Shown in pieces: positions 1 through 7,620 of a DNA stretch of 26,574 nucleotides; within the stretch, counting starts at the first letter, position 1; every line of letters begins with the position of its first letter. Source of the stretch: WRMR01 sp031548645 (GTDB lineage Bacteria; Planctomycetota; Planctomycetia; Pirellulales; Thermoguttaceae); contig JAVBQX010000007.1 in assembly GCA_031548645.1 (NCBI GenBank), positions 1 to 26,574 on the forward strand. Reading direction: 5' to 3'. The position numbers were made by a program, and so were the translations under genes. The notes beneath the pieces are model-generated. The model worked only from the letters and a program-made list of their open reading frames with translations. It did not search any database and was not told the origin of the DNA.

Positions 1-397
1 CGGGATTGATGTAAATCGGATTCGCGCCGCGTTCGAGCATCAGGCGGCAAAGTTCCGACTGGCCGCTGCACGCGGCGTAGTACAGTTGCGTGAAGCCTTC
101 CGAGTCGACGTCGTTGATGTAATAGGCCCCCTGCTCCAGGATGTTCCTGCAAACTTCCATGTCGCCCGCCTTGACGGCGTTGGCAAAAAAGCGTTTTGCC
201 AAGTCGTATGCCGCCGCCGTTTCCGGCAGGTTGAACTGCACCTGCTTTTTTTCCGTCAACGAGTTGACTTGTTCTTCGGATCGGGGAACCTGTTCCGTAT
301 CGAAACATTTCGCCTGCACGCAATCCTGCGTGTGAAACAAGGCAAACGAAATCAACAGAAACACAACAACGGATTGTCGTATAAAATACACTGGCAT
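1..397 (-). CDS. Secreted ankyrin-repeat protein, C-terminus cut by window edge
   Basis: This minus-strand frame stays open to base 1, so only the first 132 residues are visible. The chosen start (MPVYFIRQS) has a strong GGGGTGGAG ribosome site just upstream; an in-frame ATG at 415 is the alternative. Residues 5-22 are hydrophobic and end near a short polar stretch, which looks like a signal peptide. A charged linker follows, then one clear ankyrin repeat (about residues 95-130) with the pattern D-x-x-G-F-T-Q-L-Y-Y-A-A-x-x-G and L-C-R-L-M-L-E-R-G-A-N-P. Ankyrin repeats mediate protein-protein binding, and export suggests a periplasmic or surface role. More repeats probably lie beyond the edge. 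The partner cannot be told. A near-consensus promoter sits upstream at 460-488. Confidence 0.8.
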   Translation of the reverse strand, partial: MPVYFIRQSVVVFLLISFALFHTQDCVQAKCFDTEQVPRSEEQVNSLTEKKQVQFNLPETAAAYDLAKRFFANAVKAGDMEVCRNILEQGAYYINDVDSEGFTQLYYAACSGQSELCRLMLERGANPIYINP

Positions 398-459
398 AAT
401 CTCCACCCCTTTCATTGTGAAAATTTTTGTGCGACCCACATTTGTCTGTCACATATATC

Positions 460-488
460 ATTATAAGAAGTGCCGATGCCAATATCAA
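460..488 (-). promoter_or_regulatory. Sigma70-type promoter for the ankyrin gene
   Basis: On the minus strand, TTGATA (488-483) and TATAAT (465-460) are separated by exactly 17 bases. This is one mismatch from the sigma70 consensus. The start of the ankyrin gene lies about 60 bases downstream. Confidence 0.65.
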
Positions 489-564
489 GAAAAATGGAAT
501 ATCGCACTTTTACCAAACATGTTGAATGTTCACAAATGGGAACTCGATTTTGCGTCACAATTGC

Positions 565-590
565 GGCGGTCCCGGTGAGACAGCCATACC
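565..590. repeat. Decayed half of the AAGGTAGGG palindromic repeat (copy E)
   Basis: The sequence resembles the right half of the intact copy at 5797-5917: a GGCGGTCCCG arm, a central base, a partly matching second arm ending in GCC, then ATACC in place of CTACC. Several stem positions no longer pair, so this copy is degenerate. It lies just upstream of the sat promoter. Confidence 0.5.
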
Positions 591-603
591 CCGGTTCACC
601 CCG

Positions 604-632
604 CTGCCATTATTTTTTCGGGGGGGTATAAT
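604..632 (+). promoter_or_regulatory. Probable sat promoter
   Basis: CTGCCA (604-609, four of six matches to TTGACA) is followed after 17 bases by a perfect TATAAT (627-632). This predicts a leader of about 60 bases before the sat ATG. A short inverted repeat CGAG-AATA-CTCG (633-644) lies at the predicted start of transcription. Confidence 0.5.
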
Positions 633-701
633 CGAGAATACTCGTTGTGGTGTTTTCGGTTTGCAGTGTTTGCCCATCTTTCCAACATAAAGGAGAAACT
701 G

Positions 702-1955
702 ATGGCTTTGATTCCCCCGCATGGCGGCTTGAACGAGCCGGTTTGTTGTACGATTTCGCAAAATGAAGTTGCCGAGGCCAAAGCCAAGGCGGTGGGTTTG
801 AAAAAAGTACCCGTCAGCGACGCCGATCTCTCGACCGTGTATCGCTTTGGGGACGGCGGACTCAGCCCCCTGACCGGGCCGATGAATAGCGCAACGTACT
901 ACCGCGTGCTGGATGAATGCGTCATCGAAAACAACGGAAAACTGTACGCTTGGACGATTCCGCTTTCACTCCCCGTCACGGCTGCTCTTGCGGCGGAAAT
1001 CAAGACCGGCGACGAGGTGGCCATCGTCAATTCGGCGGACGAAATCGTCGCCGTTTTGACCGTTTCCGATGTCTTCGCGTGGGACAAGATGCGTTATTTG
1101 AAAAGCGTGTACCTGACCGATCGCACCGATCACCCCGGGGCCGACATGGTGTTGAAACAGGACGCCGACAAGACGCACCTGCTCGGCGGCGAAATCCGCG
1201 TCTTCCCGCAGCCGAAAAATGCCGATTTCGGCAAATACGTACTCACCCCGAGCGAAGTTCGCGCTTTGCTCGACTCGAAAGGCTGGGAACGGGTCGTCGC
1301 GTTTCAAACGCGCAACCCCCTGCACCGGGCGCACGAATATGCCTTGGTTTACGGCCTCGAAGTGCTGCTGAAACAGGGGCTCAACGCCGGGGCGTGCCTC
1401 AACCCGCTCGTCGGCGAAACGAAAGGGGATGATGTCAACGCTACGATCCGGATGCAGACCTACGAAGCGTTGATCAACGACCGTTCGCTCGGCGAAGGGG
1501 ACAGCGACCAGCAGCTTTGGTCGAAACTCGGTCAGCAGGTGCCCGACCGCGTGCTGCTGCTCGGGCTTGACATCAAAATGTTTTACGGCGGCCCGAAAGA
1601 GGCGGTCATGCACGCGATTTACCGCCAGAATTTCGGTTTCACCGACCTGATCATCGGCCGCAAACACGCCGACGCCCCGTATTATGACGGCACGGCGATC
1701 TGGGGCGATTTCGACGCGCAGGAAATTTTCAACAACCTCAAGGGCGACCTCAAACTCAAGCCGGTCAACGTCGGTTTCGCCGCGTATTACGAATCGGTCG
1801 GCCGCGTCGATCTCATGGAACTGCACACGGACGAAAAGCCGGTTTTCATTTCCGGCAAGGACGTCCGCAACACGCTGCAACAGGGGAAGGAAGTCGACCC
1901 ACGCATCATGCGTCCGAGCACCTCGCGCATTCTCGCCGCGGCCATGGCGAAATAG
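702..1955 (+). CDS. sat: Sulfate adenylyltransferase (ATP sulfurylase)
   Basis: Makes adenosine 5'-phosphosulfate and pyrophosphate from ATP and sulfate, the first step of sulfate activation in the cytoplasm. The ATG at 702 follows AAGGAGAAAC with good spacing; upstream in-frame codons (from 645) do not read like conserved protein. The protein has 417 residues, normal for the stand-alone homo-oligomeric Sat type. Visible motifs are the nucleotide-binding Q-T-R-N-P-L-H-R-A-H (about 202-211), a PLVGETKGDD block, the IGRKHAD motif and a C-terminal SGKDVRNTL segment followed by an RP-S-TSRIL stretch. No APS kinase domain is fused. No APS reductase, kinase or sulfite reductase gene lies nearby, so assimilatory and other roles cannot be separated here. 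It appears monocistronic, with its own promoter and terminator. Confidence 0.95.
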   Translation: MALIPPHGGLNEPVCCTISQNEVAEAKAKAVGLKKVPVSDADLSTVYRFGDGGLSPLTGPMNSATYYRVLDECVIENNGKLYAWTIPLSLPVTAALAAEIKTGDEVAIVNSADEIVAVLTVSDVFAWDKMRYLKSVYLTDRTDHPGADMVLKQDADKTHLLGGEIRVFPQPKNADFGKYVLTPSEVRALLDSKGWERVVAFQTRNPLHRAHEYALVYGLEVLLKQGLNAGACLNPLVGETKGDDVNATIRMQTYEALINDRSLGEGDSDQQLWSKLGQQVPDRVLLLGLDIKMFYGGPKEAVMHAIYRQNFGFTDLIIGRKHADAPYYDGTAIWGDFDAQEIFNNLKGDLKLKPVNVGFAAYYESVGRVDLMELHTDEKPVFISGKDVRNTLQQGKEVDPRIMRPSTSRILAAAMAK

Positions 1956-1983
1956 CAGTGCATAGATATTGTAACGGTGATAA

Positions 1984-2020
1984 AAAGCGAACCGTGATTC
2001 CACACTGTTCGCTTTGTTTA
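1984..2020 (+). terminator. Intrinsic terminator after sat
   Basis: A perfect 9-bp stem, AAAGCGAAC (1984-1992) with GTTCGCTTT (2007-2015), has a 14-base loop and is followed by a T-rich run (TTTGTTTAT). It begins 28 bases after the sat stop codon. Confidence 0.75.
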
Positions 2021-2153
2021 TGAAAGAAAAAAAACCAGTAGTCGCCATTGCGTTTCACAATTCGTATTAATAATCCCATATTCTCGAATTGTTATGGGTT
2101 CGTGGCGGGGATGACATTTTTTTGAATTTTTGAAGGGGAAAGAATTTTTCGGC

Positions 2154-2181
2154 TTGTTGGGCTTTGAGCAAAGTGTATACT
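2154..2181 (+). promoter_or_regulatory. Candidate promoter of a small transcription unit
   Basis: TTGTTG (2154-2159) and TATACT (2176-2181) are separated by 16 bases. Initiation would fall near 2188. The next intrinsic terminator in this direction is at 2526-2565, so the predicted transcript is about 380 bases. Confidence 0.4.
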
Positions 2182-2227
2182 TTGTTTTATGGAAAAATGT
2201 GGAATTATTTTCCCCGCCGTTCGATTG

Positions 2228-2632
2228 ATGTTCCGTCCGCAGGTTCTCATGGCAACTCTGCTGGTGGCGGCGTTTCTGTTTTTTGCGGAAAATTCCATCG
2301 CCGCCTGCGATGTCGACAATGTGGATTGCGACGCAGCTTTTTTGCGATCAACGGATGCCGGTGATCGGGATATTATCACCGGTGAAATGCAGCCCATGCA
2401 AAAGGAAATGGCTTTCGCCATTTTCAGGCCGACTTCTTTTTCCCAAACTTGGGGTGTGTGTTTCACGGGACGCCAACAGCCGTCAAAAGCGTCCCAATGG
2501 TCTTCGCCGTCGCACATGGTCATTCACGATTGCTTTCATTCCCGCCATTTCAAGCAATCGTTTTTCAGCAATGCCTCCACGCGATGTTGCGTCGTCAGAC
2601 CGCACGCATTCTTCTGTCGTTATCTGAATTGA
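2228..2632 (+). CDS. Doubtful small secreted protein, or the body of a non-coding RNA
   Basis: An open frame with an ATG at 2228 (also an in-frame ATG at 2189) would encode a hydrophobic leader, MATLLVAAFLFFAENSIAA, followed by Cys, resembling a signal peptide with an I-A-A-C lipobox. The rest is Ser/Cys/His-rich and matches no family I recognise. Two points argue against it. There is no ribosome binding site before either ATG, and the stop codon at 2632 lies beyond a strong intrinsic terminator at 2526-2565. It may be a decayed gene, a frameshifted short lipoprotein, or no protein at all. The stretch also holds hairpins at 2358-2382 (CCGGTGAT/ATCACCGG) and 2406-2423 (AAATGGC/GCCATTT). Confidence 0.25.
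   Translation: MFRPQVLMATLLVAAFLFFAENSIAACDVDNVDCDAAFLRSTDAGDRDIITGEMQPMQKEMAFAIFRPTSFSQTWGVCFTGRQQPSKASQWSSPSHMVIHDCFHSRHFKQSFFSNASTRCCVVRPHAFFCRYLN
2526..2565 (+). terminator. Intrinsic terminator between sat and the exporter gene
   Basis: A perfect 10-bp stem, ACGATTGCTT (2526-2535) with AAGCAATCGT (2552-2561), has a 16-base loop and runs straight into TTTTT. It ends a transcript starting upstream, probably from the promoter at 2154-2181, and sits 230 bases before the exporter start. Confidence 0.7.
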
Positions 2633-2795
2633 ATCGTTTGCGATTTATTCTTTCCTGCGCTAATCCGCGTGGCGATTCCCATTCGTGCTTTCTCTCCGCA
2701 TTGCCGCTCGATTTCCGGCAATTTCAAGGAAGGATTGTGTCGGCAACAATCACATCGGATCAAAATCCGATGACCAAATTGACCAAGGGGTTCTC

Positions 2796-5774
2796 ATGTC
2801 TCAGTCTTTTTTATTCTTTCGCAGCTACGGTTTCCGAATTCTTCTCGTGGTCACCTTCCTCCTCGCCTTCATCTGGCTGGGGACCCGGGTCACGCTGAAA
2901 AGCAACGCCAACAACGTCGAGGACTGGCTCCCGAAATCCTATGCGGAAACCGGCGAATACCAGTGGTTTTTGGAGCATTTTCCCTTCGAAAGTTTCATGG
3001 TCATCAGTTGGGAAGGCTGCCGGGTCGAATCCTTCCCCGGTGCGCAAAACGACGAGGACATGATCGAGCTTTTCGCCCAAAAACTCGTACCGGAACAGAC
3101 CATAAACAACATGGGACAATGGTTCCGCCCGAAACCGATTGTCGCCGAGCTGGACACTTCACGGGTCGAGGAACGTGCCGATTCGTCGGGTGAGAATCAA
3201 AAACCGCAAGTCGCAGACGCAACGGTCGAGCATGTCAAGACGGTTGAAGAGCCAATCACCGAGAACACGACACCGGAATATCCCCGGAAAGACATGTTCA
3301 AAACGGTGTTGACCTATCCGCGTTTGAAAAAAATGTTGACGGATCAATACCCTGACATGACGGAAGAGGAGATCAGGGAACGGCTCGCCGGCACGCTGAT
3401 CGGGCCGGACGGCGCGAGCACCGCACTCATGGTCTTCCTGAAGGAAAAGCCGCAGGGCAAGGAAGCGGATGAAGCGATCGCCCGCGTCAAACAGGTCGCG
3501 CAGGAACTCGGCATTGAGCCGATTCCGCCGGGCGAAACGCGAACGTGGTATCAAAAGGCCGTTGATAATTTCGCCGAGATGATCCGCGAAATGGCATACG
3601 GCCGCGACACGAACACCGACGGCGTCATCATCGGCGGAACGCCGGTCGACAACGCCTCGATCAGCGCGGAAGGCGAACGGACGCTGTTTCGACTTGCCGG
3701 CATTTGCGCGATCGTCGGCATCGGACTGGCCTACTTTTGTTTTCGAAGCATCCGCCTGACGGCCATCGTGTTCTGGGTCGCGATTCTTTCCGCCGGAATT
3801 TCGCTGGCCATCGTGGCCCTGACCGGTTCCCGTTGCGACGCCATCATGTTGAGCATGCCGGCGCTCGTGTACATCATGGCGATGTCCGGTTCGATCCACA
3901 TGATCAATTATTACCACGACGCCATTCGTGAACAGGGGCTTTCCGGCGCACCGGAACGCGCATTCAAACTCGGCTGGCTTCCGTGCCTGATCGCGATTCT
4001 CACGACGGCGTTCGGTCTGGCCTCGCTCTGCACCAGCGATCTCGTCCCGATCCGGAAATTCGGGATCTATTCCGCGCTCGGCGTGATCGCCGCGCTGGCG
4101 ATGATCTTCCTGTTCCTCCCGTCGATCCTCTATTTTTTCCCGTCGCGGAAGTACGCCGCAAAGTTCGGCGGCAAGGGCTTGAAAACGGAGGACAGCCATT
4201 CCGGCATTTTCCTGTTCTGGCGCTGGTTCGGCAAAAAAATCATCCGTCACTGCAACGCCATCACCGTGGTCGCCATCCTTCTCATGGTGTTCTTCGCGTT
4301 CGGACTGCCGATGATCCGGCCGGAAGTCAAAATGATGAAATTTTACTCGAAGGACGCGCCGATCATCACGAATTACACCTGGCTCGAAAAGCACATCGGC
4401 CCGCTTGTCCCGATGGAAGTGGTGCTGAAGTTCGACAAGGAAAAATGCCCGCTCACGAACATCCAGAAATTGCGGCTCGTTAAAAAAGTATCGGAAATCT
4501 TGAAAACGGAGCATTCCGACGCGATCGGCGGCGTGCTTTCCGCGGCGACGATGGCCCCGTCGCCCGAACCGCCGGAAAGCAGGGGGTTGTTCGCGCAAAA
4601 CACGCGTCGGGCTTATGAAACCGTCTTCAATGAAAAAATCGATCAAAGCCGCGATGCGCTGAAGGATTACGTGGCCACGGACCTGCCGAATGATCCGGGA
4701 ATCGAGACGCTTGACCTTTCGTCGAACGAAGCGGCATGGCTCAGGGCCAACGGCATGGGAACCGTCACGCAGCTTCTCCGAAAAACGACGGACATTCCCG
4801 ACGACATGCTGGCGCCATATCGAAAAATCGCCCAGGACTGGGAAAACGAACACGGAGTCGATCTCTGGCGCATCAGCCTCCGTGTCTGGGCCCTGGGGGA
4901 AGAGGACATCGACTACGCCCAATTGATGGAGGAGATCAAGGCCAACATCGACGCGGAACTGACCTCGGACAACATCAAAACCATCGCCGACCCGATGGGC
5001 GACAACATCGCAAGCGCAGGGGCAAACGGTCTGGTCATCGACGGCGTCGACGTCGTGTATACCGGCATGGTGCCGCTCGTTTACAAAACGCAGCACGCAC
5101 TGACCGAAAGCCTTTATGAAAGCGTGTTCTGGTCGTTCACGACCATCGCCATCGTGTTTTTCATCGTGCTCAAGAGCGTTCCCGCCGGACTTTTGGTCAT
5201 GATCCCGAACGCGTTTCCGGTGCTGGTCGTTTTCGGATTTCTCGGCTGGATCGGCATGTACATCGACGTCGGCACCATGATGACGGCCAGCGTCGCGCTC
5301 GGCGTGACGGTCGACAATTCGATGCACTACCTCACCTGGTTCCGCGACGGGCTCGACCGCGGCCTGAAACCGGATGACGCCGCGCTGGAAGCCTACGAAC
5401 GTTGTGCGACGGCCATGTCGGAAACGGTGATCATCGGCGGGCTGGGACTTTCCGCGTTTTCCTTCAGCACGTTCACCCCGACCCAGATGTTCGGGAACAT
5501 GATGCTGGCGATTCTCACCGTTTCGATTGTCGGGGACATGGTGTTTATGCCGGCGATTCTGAACGGAAGTCTCGGAAAATTTTTCATCGGAAAATGGCTG
5601 AAACGCAATCAAAAACGTATACTTCAGGAAAAATTGCAGGAAACGCCGCCGGTTTCACCGGAGCAGCGGCCCGGGGAAGCGGTCACGGTTTTTCAAAACG
5701 AACATCCTTATGCCATTCCCGCGTCACACAACGCGGAGACAAACATCGAACAATGGACGGTCCAGGAACGTTGA
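2796..5774 (+). CDS. RND-superfamily exporter of the HAE3/MMPL type
   Basis: A 992-residue inner-membrane protein with the duplicated RND plan. One membrane helix (about 11-29) is followed by an extracytoplasmic domain (30-295), a block of helices (about 298-316, 320-343, 349-372, 393-413, 423-448), then helix 488-507, a second extracytoplasmic domain (508-770) and a final helix block (776 to about 935). The tail is short, polar and cytoplasmic. Proteins of this class use the proton-motive force to move lipids, hopanoids or other hydrophobic compounds; the substrate here is unknown. The ATG at 2796 was chosen because AAGGGG precedes it and the protein then starts just before the first helix; the frame is open from 2685. 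No membrane-fusion partner or outer-membrane channel gene is adjacent, which fits HAE3 rather than AcrB-type pumps. Confidence 0.85.
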   Translation: MSQSFLFFRSYGFRILLVVTFLLAFIWLGTRVTLKSNANNVEDWLPKSYAETGEYQWFLEHFPFESFMVISWEGCRVESFPGAQNDEDMIELFAQKLVPEQTINNMGQWFRPKPIVAELDTSRVEERADSSGENQKPQVADATVEHVKTVEEPITENTTPEYPRKDMFKTVLTYPRLKKMLTDQYPDMTEEEIRERLAGTLIGPDGASTALMVFLKEKPQGKEADEAIARVKQVAQELGIEPIPPGETRTWYQKAVDNFAEMIREMAYGRDTNTDGVIIGGTPVDNASISAEGERTLFRLAGICAIVGIGLAYFCFRSIRLTAIVFWVAILSAGISLAIVALTGSRCDAIMLSMPALVYIMAMSGSIHMINYYHDAIREQGLSGAPERAFKLGWLPCLIAILTTAFGLASLCTSDLVPIRKFGIYSALGVIAALAMIFLFLPSILYFFPSRKYAAKFGGKGLKTEDSHSGIFLFWRWFGKKIIRHCNAITVVAILLMVFFAFGLPMIRPEVKMMKFYSKDAPIITNYTWLEKHIGPLVPMEVVLKFDKEKCPLTNIQKLRLVKKVSEILKTEHSDAIGGVLSAATMAPSPEPPESRGLFAQNTRRAYETVFNEKIDQSRDALKDYVATDLPNDPGIETLDLSSNEAAWLRANGMGTVTQLLRKTTDIPDDMLAPYRKIAQDWENEHGVDLWRISLRVWALGEEDIDYAQLMEEIKANIDAELTSDNIKTIADPMGDNIASAGANGLVIDGVDVVYTGMVPLVYKTQHALTESLYESVFWSFTTIAIVFFIVLKSVPAGLLVMIPNAFPVLVVFGFLGWIGMYIDVGTMMTASVALGVTVDNSMHYLTWFRDGLDRGLKPDDAALEAYERCATAMSETVIIGGLGLSAFSFSTFTPTQMFGNMMLAILTVSIVGDMVFMPAILNGSLGKFFIGKWLKRNQKRILQEKLQETPPVSPEQRPGEAVTVFQNEHPYAIPASHNAETNIEQWTVQER

Positions 5775-5796
5775 CGGCAGGATGCAGGAATCAGAG

Positions 5797-5917
5797 CCAA
5801 GGTAGGGCGGTCTCGCCGAGACCGCCGAAATTACGGCTCGTTCCGCGGGGCGGTCCTGTTTATGGGAAAGTGTTCACACTATCCGGCGGCGGTCACGGCG
5901 TGACCGCCCTACCTTGG
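5797..5917. repeat. Bipartite palindromic repeat, intact long copy (A)
   Basis: The 121-bp element has 30-bp inverted ends starting CCAAGGTAGGG and finishing CCCTACCTTGG. Each end contains its own hairpin: GGCGGTCTCG-C-CGAGACCGCC on the left (5806-5826) and GGCGGTCACG-G-CGTGACCGCC on the right (5888-5908). The two ends differ inside the stem, but both partners changed together, so both stems still pair perfectly. It fills most of the gap between the exporter and pntAA. No T-run follows, so it is not a standard intrinsic terminator. It resembles REP/BIME elements or a small non-autonomous mobile element; no transposase is present. Confidence 0.85.
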
Positions 5918-5971
5918 AAACATGCAATTGAATAAACCATTCATTCATCAGAGGAGGAAACAGATCACGCC

Positions 5972-7105
5972 ATGATTATCGCAATTCCCCGAGAAACGTT
6001 TCCCGGCGAACGACGCGTCGCATTGATTCCCGCATCCGTTCCGGCGCTTGTCAAGTCCGGCGCGGAAGTATGGGTTGAAAAAGACGCCGGTCATGCCGCC
6101 GGTTATCCCGATGCCCAATATGAATCCAAAGGCGCGAAGATCGTTTCCGACCGAAACGCCCTGTTCGCTGCCGATATTATGTTCCAGGTTCGTGCCGCCG
6201 GTGCGAATCCCGAAGCCGGCAAGGCCGATCTCAACCGTTATCGAAAAGGACAGGTCGTCATCGCGATGACCGATCCGCTCAATGCGCCCGCCGAGTCGAA
6301 ACAACTCGCCGAAAAAGGGGTCGCGCTCTTTTCGCTCGAACTGATTCCCCGCATCACGCGAGGCCAAAGCATGGACGTGCTTTCGTCGATGGCGACGATC
6401 GGCGGTTATCGCGCCGTGCTGCTCGCCGCGGGGCAGATGACGAAAATGTTCCCGATGCTGATGACCGCCGCCGGAACGATCGCCGCGGCCAAGGTGTTCG
6501 TCATCGGGGCCGGTGTCGCCGGTTTGCAGGCGATTGCGACGGCCAAACGATTGGGCGCCGTCGTTTCCGCGTATGACGTGCGGCCCGCCGTCAAGGAACA
6601 GATTCAAAGTCTGGGCGGAAAGTTCATCGAACTGCAACTCGAAACGACCACCGCCGAAGACAAGGGCGGTTATGCCCAACAGATGGACGAGGAATTCTAC
6701 CGCAAACAGCGCGTGCTTTTGACGAAAGTCGCGTCCGAAAGCGACGTCATCATCACGACCGCAGCGATTCCCGGCAAAAAATCACCGGTGTTGATTACGG
6801 CGGACGCGGTGCGACAAATGGCAAGCGGTTCGGTCATCGTCGACCTCGCGGCGGAGCGCGGCGGCAACTGTGAACTGACCAAGGGGGGCGAAACGGTCGT
6901 AGAAAACGGCGTGACGATTCTCGGTCCGCTCAATTTGGCGTCCGATCTGCCGACCCATGCGAGCCAGATGTTTTCGAAGAACATTTGCAACTTCACCGCG
7001 AACCTCGTCAAAGATGGGCAGGTCGTTTTCAACCTCGAAGACGAAATCATCCGCGACACGCTCATCTGCCGCGACGGGCAGATTGTCAACGAACGCGTTC
7101 AATAA
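5972..7105 (+). CDS. pntAA: NAD(P) transhydrogenase alpha subunit part 1, NAD(H)-binding domain I
   Basis: The soluble NAD(H)-binding component of proton-translocating transhydrogenase, which passes hydride from NADH to NADP+ using the proton-motive force. The 377-residue protein begins with the typical alanine dehydrogenase/PNT N-terminal block (ETFPGERRVALIP). Its Rossmann motif G-A-G-V-A-G (about 179-184) follows VFVI, with AYDVRP after it. Late motifs include SVIVDLAAERGGNCE and ILGPLNLASDLPTHAS. It ends after domain I, so the membrane part of the alpha subunit is a separate gene, as in Rhodospirillum rubrum. A GAGGAGG ribosome site precedes the ATG. It is first of three co-directional pnt genes, but the 137-base gap to pntAB holds a palindromic repeat. 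Confidence 0.95.
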   Translation: MIIAIPRETFPGERRVALIPASVPALVKSGAEVWVEKDAGHAAGYPDAQYESKGAKIVSDRNALFAADIMFQVRAAGANPEAGKADLNRYRKGQVVIAMTDPLNAPAESKQLAEKGVALFSLELIPRITRGQSMDVLSSMATIGGYRAVLLAAGQMTKMFPMLMTAAGTIAAAKVFVIGAGVAGLQAIATAKRLGAVVSAYDVRPAVKEQIQSLGGKFIELQLETTTAEDKGGYAQQMDEEFYRKQRVLLTKVASESDVIITTAAIPGKKSPVLITADAVRQMASGSVIVDLAAERGGNCELTKGGETVVENGVTILGPLNLASDLPTHASQMFSKNICNFTANLVKDGQVVFNLEDEIIRDTLICRDGQIVNERVQ

Positions 7106-7134
7106 TTGCAAATCGTTTCATAACAAACGGTTTT

Positions 7135-7200
7135 CAAGGTAGGGCTCGCTCGCCGAGCGAGCCGCAATTTCGGCGGTTTCGGCGAAACCGCCCTACCTTA
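7135..7200. repeat. Bipartite palindromic repeat, intact short copy (B) inside the pnt operon
   Basis: The 66-bp element starts CAAGGTAGG and ends CCTACCTTA. The left stem is GGCTCGCTCG-C-CGAGCGAGCC (7143-7163). After an 8-base linker comes the right stem GGCGGTTTCG-G-CGAAACCGCC (7172-7192). Both stems pair perfectly yet differ from each other and from copy A. It separates pntAA from pntAB and would be transcribed if the operon is one message. It lacks a T-run. Confidence 0.85.
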
Positions 7201-7242
7201 CAAACATAAATACAACAGTCTGACAATAAGGAACCATTCATC

Positions 7243-7617
7243 ATGACCTTTGATATACCATTACTTTTCGCCGGCGTCGAAAACGCGGCGGAAGTGGCAG
7301 CGGAGGCAGCAACCCACGGTGTTCCGCATGACAACTTCTTGACGCTTTTTTACGTGCTGGTTTTGGCCACGTTCACCGGCTTGCTCGTGATTCGCAACGT
7401 TTCGCGGCTTTTGCACACGCCGCTCATGTCACTCACGAACGCGATTTCGGCGATTGCCGTCGTCGGTTCCATCGCGCTGGCGGGGAACCAGGAATCGAAC
7501 CTCACGACCGTGCTCGGCACCGTCGCGGTGGTCGCTTCCATGACGAACATCGTCAGCGGCTTCATGCTCACCGACCGCATGCTCAAAATGTTCAAAAAGA
7601 GAGAGGGGGGCAAGTAA
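7243..7617 (+). CDS. pntAB: NAD(P) transhydrogenase alpha subunit part 2, membrane domain
   Basis: A 124-residue membrane protein forming the alpha-side membrane segment (domain IIa) of the transhydrogenase. After a short polar N-terminus come three hydrophobic helices: about 28-47 (NFLTLFYVLVLATFTGLLVI), 62-82 and 90-110. The basic tail is DRMLKMFKKREGGK. Length and helix number match PntAB of split-type enzymes. An AAGGAAC ribosome site lies 11 bases before the ATG. The stop codon is 3 bases from the pntB start, so the two are probably translationally coupled. Together with PntB it builds the proton channel. Confidence 0.92.
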   Translation: MTFDIPLLFAGVENAAEVAAEAATHGVPHDNFLTLFYVLVLATFTGLLVIRNVSRLLHTPLMSLTNAISAIAVVGSIALAGNQESNLTTVLGTVAVVASMTNIVSGFMLTDRMLKMFKKREGGK

Positions 7618-7620
7618 ATC

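Noticed and set aside
3159..5612. Long open frame of 817 codons on the minus strand opposite the exporter
   Set aside because: Arg/Asp/His-rich translation with no family features; it arises from G/C-ending codons of the exporter. Similar shadows lie opposite sat (966-2048), pntB (7429-8838) and the symporter (12382-13548).
5797..5917. Copy A as a CRISPR unit or an intrinsic terminator
   Set aside because: There are only scattered single copies with no regular spacing, and no T-run follows either hairpin.
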